This document shows, piece by piece, positions 36,172-48,835 of a stretch of 64,000 nucleotides of DNA; positions within the stretch are counted from its first letter, which is position 1; each line of letters opens with the position of its first letter. This DNA comes from Cristatella mucedo. Lineage: Eukaryota; Bryozoa; Phylactolaemata; Cristatellidae. The DNA is taken from NCBI GenBank assembly GCA_009760855.2, contig WPIO01000052.1, forward strand, positions 498,001 through 562,000, read 5' to 3'. Both the position numbers and the translations under genes were made by a program. Under the pieces are notes generated by a model. It did no database searches, had not been told where the DNA came from, and saw only the letters and a program-made list of their open reading frames with translations.

Positions 36172-38035
36172 TATAATAATAATAACAGTAATAATGCACT
36201 TGATAAAGCACCCTCAGAGAACTCAATCTTTTTCTAGGCGCTTTACATTTGCTGCAAAGGAAAACGCGATTGAATGGGGAATAATATGCTTGATAAACGA
36301 CATGAATAACATGGTTATGGGTGACATGCTCAGAGTCACCATACAAGTCTAATCAGTGGCAGCATGCACAGTGTCAGCAAGCATAAGCACATGAAGGACC
36401 AATCACAGGGACCCACTAAATGCTGTCATAAATAGGTGCATTTTAAAGTTCTTTTTAAATGTGGTAAAGTCAGGAGATGCTGTGACGCAAGTCGGGAGGG
36501 AGTTCCAGGCTTTGGGAGCATACGAACTAAATGCGTGGTCTCCAAAGGATTTGAGGTTTGTACGAGGTATTTATTGGTCAACTGTTGGATTCCGAAAAGC
36601 CGGTGGTACAATGCTTGGCCTTGTGGGGGGAGTAGATCTGAGAGATAGGCTGGAGCCAAAGAATGAAGTGACCTAAAAGTGAGAGACAAAACCTTGAAGT
36701 CAATCCGTTGCTTGATGACTGGTAGCCAGTGCAGGTCGGCAAGAAGTTGTGTGATGTGGCAACTGCAACGCTCACGACAGACAAGCCTAGCTGCGGAGTT
36801 TTGCACCAGCTGTAGTCGCCTGATTGCACATGCCGGTAGGCCAGCGAGCAGTGAGTTGCAGAAGTCGAGACGGGATGTCACGAATGCATGGACCAACTTA
36901 GATGTGGTATCTTTATCTAAACAAGCCCGAATTTTAGCAATGTTATGAAGCTGAAAATAGGCGGATTTGACTGTGGAGCTGATATGGTCGTCTAACGAGA
37001 GGTCGTTTTGGAACATGACACCTAGATTTCGAGCTGATTCAACTGGAGATATGCTGGCAGAGCCAATTATGAGGGTCGGCCTTTCCATTTTCTGAATCAC
37101 ACTGGGTTTGCCCATAACTAGTAAGTTATTTCTATTATCGCTTAGTTTTAGAAAATGTGCTGCCATCCATGTGTAGATGTCATCAATACATGCAGCAAGT
37201 GAGTTGAGAGAATTTGAGGTGCTCGAAGGCTGAGAGGGATCAAAGTAAAGGTACAACTGAGTGTCATCTCCATAGAAGTGAAAGCCTAGATTGTGCTTAG
37301 CAATCACATCAGCAAGAGGGAGAGTATAAACCGTGAAAAGAACCGGACCCAGCGCGGAGCCCTGAGGTACCCCATATTTCAGAGGTACCTCGGATAATCT
37401 TTGTCCATTCATGTCAATACTCTGGAGTCTCCCACTGAGATAGGACCTGAACCATTGCAGAGCAGTGCCAGTGATGCCCAGGCGAGATGAGAGGTGCTCT
37501 AGAAGAACTTTGTGATCGATAGTATCAAAAGCTTCCGAAAGATCGAGCAAAACAAGCAGAGACACTCTACCTATGTCTGCATTCTTAAGTAGGTCGTTGT
37601 ACACCCTAAGAAATGATTAGCTCTAAAGCCAGACTGGAACTTACTAGCAAGGTTTGAAGTTTCAATATATGAGTTCAGCTGGTCTGCCATGACTCGTTCT
37701 AGTGTCTTTGATAGGAATGGTAAGAGAGAGACTGGGCAGTAGTTGCTCAAGTTCTCTTGGTCTAGTGTTGCTTTCTTGAGAAGTGGCCTGACTACAGCTC
37801 TTTTGAAAGATGCTGGGACATGACCTGAGGCTAATGACATATTAATGTTAGTTATGCATGGCAGCAGCAGATCAATGCAATGTAGGAGTAGGACAGTGGG
37901 AATAGGGTCCAAAGGACTTGTCTTCTTTGATTGGGATATGAACTTCAGGATGAGATCACTAGTGACCTGCTTAAATGTAGACAGCCAGCTAATCTGGGAG
38001 CGGTTGAGGAGATGGTTGATCGTCGACATCTTGGC
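36172..38035 (-). mobile_element. LINE family A, longest copy (most of the RT domain)
   Basis: The frame 37604-36426 (392 codons) holds reverse transcriptase blocks in order: LLVLLDLSEAFDTIDHKVLL, VPQGSALGPVLF, FYGDDTQLYL (the F/YADD box, here YGDD), then the thumb and C-terminal region to LDFCNSLLAGLP. An upstream frame (38029-37571) reads SPLDPIPTVLLLHC and VPASFKRAVVRPLLKKATLD, the RT N-terminal region, displaced by a frameshift near 37590. The 3' UTR and ATT tail end at about 36174. The endonuclease is missing, so the copy is dead. Style is CR1/L2-like. Confidence 0.9.
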
Positions 38036-39019
38036 TACTCGATGGCCTATGATGCTTGGCTTTTGCTCGACTGCTTACTTTCTGCAGCTCTAAGCTTTTG
38101 CTCTGTTACGCAAATAATGCCTCTCTCGTCTCCGACAATCGAAATTACCGACCGGCCTCCGAGCGATACGACTGAAGCATGCCTGCCCTCACCTCGACCC
38201 ACCTCCTCTGCCGGCACTTGCTGGGCTCTAGCATTTCGGCTTCGGACGGTACGTCTCTTTCAACGGCTGTGGTAGCCACACCTAGATAGCAATATCCCAG
38301 TGGCTGTCACAGACGGCAATGCTCGGCAATAGTGCCAACTGGCATTACTCAAAGATAGACTTCCAATTGCAACCAAAAAACCTGACCTGCTTCGTGCAGC
38401 AGAAGCTGGCAGTGAGGCAGTCGCTGACCGTGGTGGCCCTCAGCCAGAGTGGCATGCTGCTACAAGAATGCTCGCTGCTGCTGCTGCTGCTGCAGCAGCC
38501 GGCCTAGTGTCGAAGGGCACTCTGAGCTATTGCCTTACAGCGTCTGCCTGCTCGGTTGCAGGAGCACTGCTAAGCATTTCAGCATCCTTTTGGATGCCGT
38601 TTGGACAAGCCGATGGCAAAAATAAAAAAGAGGCGCTGCAGAATGCAAATCTGGGCAGCGGCTGGCAGCATCTGGCAGCAACTGACAGTCTTACCATGGA
38701 TGCTACACACAGACAGTCTTACCATGGATGCTGCTATAGTAGCTAGCTGCTCTCGGCTTCAATTGGTTGGTGCGCAAGGCGGAGATTGCACGCCGCCTGA
38801 CCAGAAGCTCTGTCGTTTAAGAGAAATGTGAGCTGCTCTCTCAGCCGTTGGAGTCACTGGCTGGTGCTGCTGCCCACCGATCCAGCTGCTGTGGCAGCTC
38901 CGGTCCTTCCATCTGGAATAAAAAGGCAGTTCGTTGAGCACGCTGTAGCTTCTTTGAGGGCAAAGCGGCACAACAAAGTGTGTCTGCTGCTTCGAGCTAC
39001 TTCAGGCCGGTGCTAGTGC
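38036..39019. other. Unassigned stretch between LINE A and the minisatellite
   Basis: GC-moderate sequence with a CTG run at 38475-38495 and short overlapping ORFs. Nothing recognised. Confidence 0.3.
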
Positions 39020-39345
39020 CAGGTTAACCACCGGCTTCGGGCACATCGGCTTTGGGCACACCGGCTTCGGGCACACCGACTGCAGCCACACCGGCTTTGG
39101 CCATACAGGCTTCGGCCACACCGGTTTCCGCCCTACAGGCTTCGGCCACACAGGCTTCGGCCACACAGGCTTCGGCCACACAGGCTTCGGCCACACAGGC
39201 TTCGGCCACACAGGCTTCGGCCACACAGGCTTCGGCCACAAGGGCTTCGGCCAAATAGGCTTCGGGCGCACCGGATTCGGCCACACCGGCTTCGGCCACA
39301 CCGGCTTCGGCCACACGGGTTTCGACCACAACGGGTCACACCAAC
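39020..39345. repeat. Minisatellite, 15-bp unit, about 21 copies
   Basis: The core unit is CAGGCTTCGGCCACA, most uniform at 39130-39240 and more varied at both ends. The 15-bp period keeps all frames periodic. The minus strand (39331-39002) is open for 109 codons as a VWPKP pentapeptide repeat, and other frames are also open. It is more likely a tandem repeat than a gene. Confidence 0.9.
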
Positions 39346-39414
39346 TTCAGCCTCACTGACTTCAGCCACAACGGCTACAGGCTTCAGCCATACCAGCTTC
39401 TTCGGTCACACTGG

Positions 39415-39545
39415 CTGGCTATATTGTTGCTTATTGCACATGCTGCCGCTAACCATTCGAGGGTGCTTCTTTTGCAGAAAATGTACAGTGCCTAGAAAGA
39501 GATTTTGAGTTTATTGAGGGCACTATATCAAATATATCATTGTTC
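39415..39545 (+). mobile_element. LINE family A, 3'-end fragment
   Basis: It reads 'TGCTGCCGCTAACCATTCGA', then ACAGTGCCTAGAAAGAGATT, then an AT-rich tail. It begins right after the 39-kb minisatellite. Confidence 0.65.
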
Positions 39546-39599
39546 ATATTATATGTTATTACTATTATTATTCCACCAGCCAATGGCCACACGTGATGC

Positions 39600-40423
39600 T
39601 AGTTTGGCAATAGCAAGTCGAGGGACGGGTTAGGAGATTACAGCTGCAGAGGCAGCAGCCACATTGCGATAGAGGGGAAAGGCAGTGCTGCAAGGTTTCG
39701 AGTTTGCAGCACTACAGATGGAACACGTAATCGGTCTCTAAACTCGAAAATAGACCACGGCGAAGGGCAGTTTCAGCAGAATGTCGAGCCGACACAACAC
39801 AAGCCCACCCGAATAGAAGGCATTGGATCACATCAATTGTGGGTGCTCATGAAAATTATACCAAAGGTCAGACAACAAGATAGAAAAAACGATACACTTG
39901 TCCCAAGTATTCACAGACCAGCTGGCATTCTGCAAGCCAGCCAGATGTGAGCAGAGCATCAATACTGTTGGGCAGGGATCTACTAGTGCTGCCCTCTGAA
40001 CTCAAGAGGGACGGCTAGCCTGGAATTGCATTCCTCCCACATGTGCATGGACTCTGCTTTGACAGCCAAGTAGGGATTGGGAATGCAGCACAGCAGAGAT
40101 TTTGACTGGCTCTTGGATTCCAAGAGTCATAGCTGCATTTAACCAGCTAACACTGCAAATAAGCTCGGCTCCACCGTTCTAGACACCAATGCTTGGCTTC
40201 GGCTACTTGAAGCTTGTGAGTGTGAGTGTGCGTGTGTTTTGGGGCGACCGACCAACGAAATGGGAAGCCTAACTGAGAAGTCTGCTTCGGGGTCCAAACT
40301 GAGTCCGGAACTGGTTTGCAGAGCTCCACTCCAGCAGAGCACACATCCTCAAAGCTGCTGCTGCTGCGGTCGGTCTTTCGGAGCGTAACACACCTTGAAA
40401 AGCCGGAGGGTCACGCCTGCCTC

Positions 40424-40514
<91 letters not shown>

Positions 40515-42320
40515 TCAGCCAGCACTGCTTCGGCGATTACCTCCACCTTGCATGCCGGGAGAACCACCGCTCTCGAAATGGTTCACGGTGAGAAAGCTGA
40601 AATACGAATGAATATGGGACAGTGAGCCACCAAAATCTGAACTCTAGCAACTTGCAAACTCCCTTTGCCGAACGAAGAGAGTTACAGCCGGCAACTGCAC
40701 CGTTTTCATCTGCTGTTCAGCTACAGTGGAGGCCGTAGGAAGTAAATGATACGAAAAATGATTTAAGAGAAATGCTATGCCTCTTTGCGACTCAAACAGC
40801 CTGTCCGAGAGGACACATAAATGCTGATGTGGTCACAGTGTGCATGGCTAGTGTGCAAGGAATAGATATCCATTCCATGGACATGGCCCATTGCTGTGTA
40901 GGCCCACACCCTATCCTTCCCCAGCCGTAGCCGTGAATGCAAGCTATCAATTCGACCTTGCTGAAACAGTCCATCCTTTGCAGCACAAAGAAGCAAAAAT
41001 TATTAGTTTCTTATTGCAAGAACACTCAAGGTATTCCTTACAATTGGCAAAGGGTCCTGCGGCGACTTGCCGTGTGAGACTGGCACTCAAGGACGGCAGA
41101 CGGACCGATAGCCAAAAGCCGGCAGCCGGCAGCATCAGCAAGAGAAGGTAGCAGCCCGCCGGCCAGTCCGACTCGGTGGCCGGCTGCTTCAAGCAAGTGT
41201 TGCCAGGAATTTGCATTCTGCCTATTTTGCAGTTTATCAGAAGCTGCGGCAGCACTATGCAGGCAGGTACTCGGCATTGCTCATCGCCGAAGCCGGAAGC
41301 CATCGCCGCTGCTGCTGCCAACGCCGCTGCCCAGTCGTCTGACAGGGAATACAAGAGAAGACTCCGGCAGCCCAAACACTCCTGCAGCCAGCAAGTGCCG
41401 GTCGCCGGTGCAAGTCGAACCGAGACTTCGATTAATAGGTAACAGAGCCAGCGACTCGAGAGTGGTCGAGCAGTTGAGGCCCCCCCCCACTACAGAGATA
41501 CTTGACCGGCCAAGCTGTGGTGCGATGGACCCGCAGGATGCTGTGCCGGGCCAATCTGAAATTATCACCCGGCATGCCACAAGCCACACGGCCTAATGCT
41601 TGCAATTAATGACATGATGCCTCGGGTCACATCCGAAAAAACTTGGTTCAGTCAGAGAGTATCTCATGCATGCAGCCAGATATATTGTACTAGAATCTGA
41701 ATCCTGCTCCCTACCTCTGTGCACATGTACAAGTACATGTGCATTGTTGATACTAATGTAGAAGCGAGAACACACGAACAAGGTTGAGACAAGTTTTAGT
41801 TAAGCGCAGTGGGTTCCCGAAGCACCCGGTACAATGTCTTCTTTCCGGCAACAGGAAGTCGTGTGGTAACAGGAGGGGAAAGCTGTACCTGTTAATATCC
41901 TCTTTCGTTAGGAGAGTGCATAATCCCTATGCTCTTTTGGAAACTGACGAGGTCGCGTTGGCCGAGCCTGGTGTTTCAGCTGGATCTGTATTGGTTTATT
42001 ATCTGAGTGGTACGGCCATTTCTCTCCCATTCTGGGCAATGGATAATGATCATTGCTTGATGGCTCCCTTGTATCGCTCCGCAGAGTGGGTTCCATGTCT
42101 CTTTGAACTTGTTCTGCTGTTCTTGGGTCGGGATAAATATATTGCCGGCTCTGCCGGTAGAACGCTCCTACATGGTCCTTGATAGCAGATAAGCTGATGC
42201 CATCGGTTACCACGACAGAGCCTTCTCAAAATTTCTCATCAGAAGGCACTCTCCTGTATTGGATTGCTTGGCCGATGTTGAGTGGGCTCAGATCTCGTGC
42301 TCTGGAATAGTAGAGCTGTG
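39600..42320. other. Unassigned intergenic stretch
   Basis: Apart from the CT tract, only short ORFs are seen. A minus-strand frame at 42213-41908 contains SSNDHYPLPRMGE, faintly like the start of a gypsy-type RT ('YPLPRID'), but no other RT motif follows, so it is left unassigned. Confidence 0.25.
40427..40516. repeat. (CT)n microsatellite
   Basis: A pure CT tract of about 90 bp. Confidence 0.95.
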
Positions 42321-42325
42321 ATGGT

Positions 42326-42485
42326 ACACTAGGTGAGGCAGTTGCTTTTCACGACCTCGGCCCCGAGGTCGTGGGTTCGATTCCTGCGGTGGGCGATTCT
42401 TTATCGCCACTGCAAGCGGTGGTGATAGCCGTAATGGCTCTTCTGTCGCTATGCAAAAAGAGATTGTTTAATCAGCTAGGATTTA
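42326..42485 (+). mobile_element. SINE family 1 (tRNA-derived)
   Basis: A tRNA-like head with A-box-like 'CACTAGGTGAGGCAGTTG' and a consensus B box (GGTTCGATTCC). A family-specific body follows: 'TGCGGTGGGCGATTCTTTA', 'GCAAGCGGTGGTGATAGCCG' and CTCTTCTGTCGCTATGC. The 3' end is 'GTTTAATCAGCTAGGATTTA'. It is matched closely by the 55.9- and 62.5-kb copies. Confidence 0.85.
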
Positions 42486-43444
42486 CTTATTATTTATTTA
42501 TTTAGAGCTCTTGACAACTGCCGGCATCTAGCTGTCGCGGCAGCTGCCATAGACGGCTGGCTATGGCTGATGGTGGTGGTGGTGGCGGCAAACCGTTGAG
42601 GTGGGACGAAACAGATTTGGTCAGCCTACCGAATATCATTTGAGCTGGACTTTGCTGCTAATCCTCCCGAGGCATGTTCTGAATCTCAAGCATTGCCAGG
42701 AATTGATCTGAGCTGTCTTGGCTAGCCGTTCTCATAATTCGGTTCATATCTTGATCACAGACTCGGCTTTTCGGTAGATATGCTGGAATCGTCATACGAT
42801 CACATTTCAATATCACGATACCGCCTTGGTGGCTAAGGGCATTCGGAAATCAAAATTATTTCAGAGGTCCTGTGGCAGATCCCATCTAAGGTGAGGGAAA
42901 CCGGAAGTTGTTGCTGTAGTCTGACCAGACAGCTTCCTTTGCTGGTTGAGTCGGCTATTTCTGAAATAGCACTGGCAGTGGTCATAGATAGAGATCGACA
43001 CACAGCGAGGGGAAGCAAGCCTAACTTCCAACTCTACGCTCAGGGCGGCTGCGATATGCAGTTACTCGACTGGCACACACCGAAGTATGGCATCATATCG
43101 ATGAAGACGCCATGATTATCATATTTACACAGTTACAGAGGCTTGCAAGTATCTGTCAGAACCATCCAAACATCGTGGTGATACCTATGACTCTGCCCAG
43201 AGAATAGTGATGCTAATCAAGCAGCTAATAAATAAAGCGAATGCCTTCTGTAGTATGAGCAGAAAAAACGTATTGTCCTCCATTATCAAATATAACTGGC
43301 TGCTAGGGTGCTGCTCCAGCTTCAGATCTATTTATGATGTGATCTGGCAGAAAGAAAGCTGCTGGTAGAAAGCTATCCAGCATCAATGCCAGGCCCATCG
43401 ATCATCATTTCTGGCTATGGTGGTCGAACAGCTTTTCAAATGCA

Positions 43445-43541
43445 ATGAGAACTTTGCAGCAAATGTAAAGTGCCTAGAAAGAGATTGAGTTGTCTGGGGG
43501 CACTTTATCAAGTGCATTATTACTATTATTATTATTATTAA
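43445..43541 (+). mobile_element. LINE family A, 3'-tail fragment
   Basis: It reads 'AAAGTGCCTAGAAAGAGATT' followed by GGGGGCACTTTATCAAG and an ATT repeat. Confidence 0.75.
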
Positions 43542-43951
43542 AGCGTTGCTAAATCTTGCCTTTAATTCAAGTTAGCATTGGTGGACTTGGCATTGGTTCT
43601 TTAAGCAGATGGAGCTGACATTAAGAAGTTCGTCCTTTCATAATAATTTAAAAACACAGGGAAACCAAGGCCATCTGCCATGGAACTTGGAGCAAATAAA
43701 ATGCTGCCCCCAGCTGAACAAGTAAGAAATCTCCGGGTTTCTTGGTCAGAACTCAGCCGAATGAGCTATCGAGACTCCATTTTGCTGCTCTTAACACGGG
43801 ACTTGTGGCCTAGGCTTTAGGTAGCTACTTACATCTCCAGTTCACGGCTGTGACTTTTAATTGTGTGTGGGTGATGAGTTGCAATCCTTACGTCTGCAAT
43901 GGTCGGTACCCATCGGAAATACACTAACAGCTGCTAACGGAGGTCCTGGCG

Positions 43952-43952
<1 letters not shown>

Positions 43953-43985
<33 letters not shown>

Positions 43986-44238
43986 CACTTAATAGAGCGC
44001 CCTCAGAGAACTCAATCTCTTTCTAGGCGCTTTACATTTGCTGCAAAGGTAAATAAAATTGAATGGTGAGTAATATCATGCTTGATAAACAAACAACATG
44101 AATAACATGGTTAGGGGTGATATGCACAGGTTCAGCATGCAAGTGTGGTTAGTGGCAGCATGCACAGTGTCAGCACGCATAAGCACATCAAGGACGAATC
44201 ACAGGGACCCACTAAATGCTGTCCTAAATAGGTTTAAC
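43953..44238 (-). mobile_element. LINE family A, 3'-end fragment
   Basis: About 285 bp closely matching the 5.2-kb and 36-kb copies, from the ATT tail up to the segment just downstream of the ORF stop. It faces the fragment at 43445-43541. Confidence 0.8.
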
Positions 44239-46686
44239 AGAATAGGGTAACAGAAAAATCTATGGTATATACCAGCGGTCAAATGCAGTGTTCCTCAGCT
44301 GTATTCTTGCATTTTACCGCTCTTTTTGCAGCAGCACGTTATGTGCAGCTGCAGGAGTTTTAAAGGAGGACAAGGTTGAGAGCACCTTTTGAAATTATTT
44401 TAATCTTCCAGCTTTTGACAATGTATATCAACAAAAGCACAGCTAATGAGTTCATGTACAACAAACAGTTCTCGGATGAACTCACATGCCGTTATGATTA
44501 AAATGGTCATCGAGAGATTTAGGTTCGATTCCAGGTCCGGTTATTCAAAATCTTGCGACAAACGTACACTTTCCGGGCTCACGTTCTGTCACGCAGCTCG
44601 TGGAAACATACGTACAGCACCAGATAAAACAAAGTGGAATGGGGGCCTCTGTAAGCAAGCTGGTCCCTAATTATGAGTTACCAAAACGTGGTATTGAGAG
44701 TCGAATTAGTCGGGCTTCGTCTGCACTGGAAGGATACGCCATTCAATCTGGAATTTGCATCGTACCACCCTCAATTTCAGGTCTAGCTCATCCGGTGTTC
44801 TTTTCATCCTCCACCTTGACGAAATTTAACAAGAAACTAAAAATACACGTTGCTTGCTCCGTCTAAGAGAATTTTCTACTCTGTGCCTGTGTGAGATGAA
44901 ATTGTGTACGTTATCACCAATCTATTGACATGCATCATTTCTAGCATAGCAAAGTGCCTATCTAGAGACTTAGTTCTCTTAGGGAGCAATTATGCAAATG
45001 TTGCAGTGTACTTGTTATCGTTATCGTTTTCCTTGTAATACTTGCTACAAGGTTCGAAGCAGATGACGTTTAGACTCCGTTATTGCAAACATTAAACCGT
45101 GCTGTCTACTGAGAGTTTTTGACAAAGTTATAAAGACATATTTGTGTGCAATTGTGTCGTAATTCTATGCTAATAACTTTGAATTTGTGTGCAACTTATA
45201 ATTGTTCAAATAGCATTACAATAAAAACCAACACTTAAAAGACTTTAATGTAAAATTCGATTATCCATAGTAACATAAACAAGAAAAACGAAATTGAAAA
45301 TTTCATTTGGGCAAAGTCGCTGGTCTTCTCGTGGAAACCGACGCCTGAACGAGTTATACCGCAGACCTGCTATATCTTTTTAGTATATACATCATTTTTT
45401 ATTTACTTGTGGTGCCTCGCTGGTCTATTGTGGTGCTATGTAGTACACTAATATTTTTCTAGGAATGATATAGACGCTAATAGTAGCTGGGACAGCTTCC
45501 ATTCGCTTTCGCTTGGGCTTGTCGAAAGCCATAGCAGTTTACGGGCCAAGCTTCGTCGTGAAGGCTCTGCATTGAAGTAGCCTCGATTACACAGATGGTC
45601 TGCCCGACTTCCGGTTGCAAACCAATGGTCAAGTGTTGCTATCTTTGCGTGGGAAGTGAGATCGGACGATTGCCGCTTTCCGTGAAACTCCGTGCATCGC
45701 CAAAGAGAAAGCATGCTAGCAAAGGCAATAAAGGAACGTTTGCTTTCCACAAGATACCAGCAGCCAGCTGCCTCTAGTCGGTAGTTCTCAAGCGCCCTCA
45801 CACCCAGCTCTGGTTACCGGTCGTTCCACTTTGCTGTGGCTTAGACATTAAGACGGCAGGGTTTTTGGCTGGAACCATCTGTCATTCTTGGGTCAGACGA
45901 ACCACTCGCAGCTGCTGTATGCAAAAACCAAGCCTTGTCTCAAAAATTGAGTGAGCATGATTTGCTCCTTTTAGTCAATATGCATTGTTGACCTACGATG
46001 CCATTGAAACCTAGCCAGCCCTTGACATGTAGGAATTATGAATTATGCTACAGACACAACGTCCGATGGCCATCTATGCTAGCATTGCAGGGAAAGAGCA
46101 TGCACAAAGGCGGAGAGTGCTTCGATGAGATAACAATACCATTGAAATATACAGAAAGCAAAGGGCGGAAATCACTCTCATTCTCGTGATTTCTACTTTT
46201 TCCATATTCTGCCTCTCAATTTCTGGGAAGCGAATGTCTCGGTCCTTTGGTTTCGGCCGTTTGCACCGCAGATACTTGCCATTCAACTCGAATTGGAAAG
46301 CCACCGACGTACGTCGAATTTTCTTGCCATGAAGTATAGTCTGCGGCTGCTGCTGCTGCCACTGCCCGAAATGCTGCCACTGCCCGAAATGCTGCTTCGG
46401 CTGCAGCCTCCAGCAGCAGCCGTCTTGGCCACTGCTGCAGCACTAATGGCTCCTTTTGTGCCAGCAAAACAAAATGAAGAACAAGAAACCAGACGTGCCA
46501 ACAAGAAACCTCACACTGAACAGCTGCATGTCAGCGGCCTGATGACAGCAGTACGAGATTGGCAACCAGCCGGAGAGCACTAGTTTGGAGACTTCAGCTG
46601 GGGGGGAGTGGGGAAGTATCAGGTGAGTACCTGCCCGGTGGGCTGACGATTGACCGTTGCAAGCTATGCTTAACGGCTAGCATAAT
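44239..46686. other. Unassigned AT-rich stretch
   Basis: It has a tRNA-like B box with flanks at 44520-44545 (GGTTCGATTCC), probably another SINE remnant, and a LINE/SINE tail motif at 44960-45000. The possible THAP fragment is within it. No supported gene. Confidence 0.3.
45625..45777 (+). pseudogene. Possible THAP-domain N-terminal fragment
   Basis: It reads MVKCCYLCVGSE and, about 30 residues later, KGTFAFHKIP before a stop. THAP zinc fingers start M-x-x-x-C-x2-4-C and carry a '(S/A)FH(K/R)(F/I)P' motif. The spacing is longer than usual, and the later C-x2-H half is absent. It may be a broken transposase-type gene or chance. Confidence 0.2.
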
Positions 46687-47137
46687 GTTTGTGTGTGTGT
46701 GTGTGTGTTGTCTGTGTGTGTGTGTTGTGTATGTTGTGTGTGTTGTGTGTGTTGTGCATGTGTGTCTTGCGCGTGTCTTGTTTGTCTGTCTTGTGTGTGT
46801 CTTGTGTGTGTCTTGCGTGTCTTGTGTGTGCGTCTTGTATGTCTTGTGTGTGTGTGTCGTGTGTGTGTGTATGTGTTGTGTGCGTGTGTATGCATGTTGT
46901 GTGTGTGTGTGTTGTCTGTGTGTGTGTGTGTTGTATGTGTGTGTGTGTGTGTGAGTGTGTGTGTGAGTGTGTGTGTGAGTGTGTGTGTGTTGTCTGTGTG
47001 TGTGTTGTCTGTGTGTGTGTTGTCTGTGTGTGTGTTGTCTGTGTGTGTGTCTTGTCTGTGTGTGTCTTGTCTGTGTGTGTGTGTGTTGTATGTGCGTGTG
47101 CCTGTGCCTGTGTGTGTGTGTGTGTGTGCGCGTGTGC

Positions 47138-47180
<43 letters not shown>
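46687..47180. repeat. GT-rich microsatellite, about 0.5 kb, compound
   Basis: (GT)n mixed with TTGTCTGTG, TTGTGTGTG and GAGTGTGTGT higher-order blocks, ending in a pure GT run at 47142-47180. Long open frames across it are artefacts. Confidence 0.95.
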
Positions 47181-47181
<1 letters not shown>

Positions 47182-48750
47182 CAGAGAGTATGGTTACTCG
47201 ACCTGCCATAAGGCAGCTTTCAGCCCCTCGATCCCCTTTCGAAGCTCAACAACCCCATCCAATCATAGCTTACTGGGATCCAACTGAGTGGCTGTATTGC
47301 TGAGGGATCTGCTGAATGGAATCAGAGGGGTTTTGTATCCTTTGCCCCTTATCATCCGCTCCCTGAGCTTGACCTTGAGTCGGCCTTAGGGTGGAAGTTC
47401 GGATGCTTGTCTGAATTGGAGTAGGGCAGACCCTGCGTCAACAGACCACCTGATCAGGTTGATAGTGCACCATTCGGTCGGTCACGTGCTTGGCCTGGGC
47501 TTCGGTCTAATGTCTTGCAATGCTCTTCTGCCATGCCATACTCCAAATAAGATTCACTGTTTAACACTGGAAAAGTCCTGCCAAGCTGCTCACCGAATAC
47601 TACTTGCTCTCTTCTTTTTGTTGGCACGGTCAGCAGAACGACAGGAAGGGCTTGCCTGTAGTAGGTAACTCGTGCCAGAATTCATTTCTCCTTCATCCTG
47701 GTTGGCATCCTGGACCTTGGGGCCATCTTAGAGTGACACGATCGAATGTAGAAAGGAGTGCTGAGTGCTGAGATAGGCAGGAACTGGAACAGGGGAGAAT
47801 TCTCAAGCTTCCGAACTCGAATGATCTCTTGGAAAAACCAGAGCAGTTGACTGCCAAGTTCCTACAGTCACGAGTCGCAGGAATTTCAAGTAAGATTTAA
47901 GGTGTTCGAGCCAGCCGGCAAACTGAGACAGCAAGGCAGATGGTCGACGAGTAGTACTAGGGAGCTGTGATGCAGAGAGCACGTGCGAGACCTACTGCAG
48001 CTGAAAAAAAACACAGGTCTGTGGAAGCAGCCTTGCTGCTGCAATATCAGTGGTGGCAGTTATTGTGGGAGACACTGGCATAAGCCAAGGAAGGTCAATC
48101 ATTGACCTTGTCTGAAATGAGGGCTGAGGGGGGCATTTCAGATAGCTTGCCACCATGCACACCCGGTATCGTTTCGGTTCAAGGGTCAAGGTCTATTTGC
48201 CTCCTTTAGGCATGGCTGTGATTATCATCAGGCAGTTCAATGCATGGCTGCTACAAGAATAAATGCAGGGCCAGCATGCCCTTTTATTTGCCCTGGGATG
48301 ACTAGGGCAAATGAAAGGTACTCGTCACATGCGTGTACATTGGAATGGCCGGAAAAGCGGTCCAACCTTTCATCCGGAATCGACGTACCAGTAGACCTCA
48401 CTAAACATTTAACCAGGCTGCTTGCTATACTTGGTCAGCGGGCTGTTAGATGAGCACTCGGGCTCAGGCGGATGCCATCATTCTGCAAGCAAGGGTTCTG
48501 ATAGCTTAGCGAATCTGTACTTGCTCTTACGTTGAATGGGAGCTTTTGCCATTTTGTCATTACAGCCGACTGAGCAATGGCACACGATGATGAAAAAGAG
48601 CCATTAAGCTAGAACTATGGTTGTTCTTTCTGCTCGGGCATGCTAGCCAACCGTCGCATGGTCTTTATCAATTGCATTGCATGAGTAGCAACACAGCATT
48701 CGCTTAGGAAAACCGATGAACAGTTATGTAACCCAAAAATCCTCTCCTCC
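47181..48750. other. Unassigned intergenic stretch
   Basis: Unique sequence with only short ORFs. Nothing recognised. Confidence 0.3.
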
Positions 48751-48752
48751 AC

Positions 48753-48835
48753 TCTCTGTCTCTCTCTCTCTCTTTTATCTCTCTCTCTCTCTCTCTCTTT
48801 TATCTCTCTCTCTCTCTTCTTTTTCTCTCACTTTC
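48753..48835. repeat. (CT)n microsatellite, interrupted
   Basis: CT blocks separated by TTTTAT and TTCTTTTT. A 25-bp segment (TTTTTCTCTCACTTTCCCAC) is then repeated in tandem at 48820-48872. Confidence 0.9.

Noticed and set aside
39002-39331. CRISPR-like or silk-like repeat array
   Set aside because: Head-to-tail 15-bp units without spacers in an animal genome: a minisatellite.
41908-42213. Gypsy-type reverse transcriptase start
   Set aside because: Only a faint 'YPLPR' resemblance; no further RT, protease or LTR motif was found.
42380-42390. A possible tRNA gene (perfect B box)
   Set aside because: No cloverleaf closes, and the same body recurs in six copies, so this is a tRNA-derived SINE.
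46559-47303. Cys-Val-rich and Thr-His-rich ORFs of up to 204 codons
   Set aside because: An artefact of GT/CA repeats; it resembles a cysteine-rich protein only because TGT and GTG alternate.
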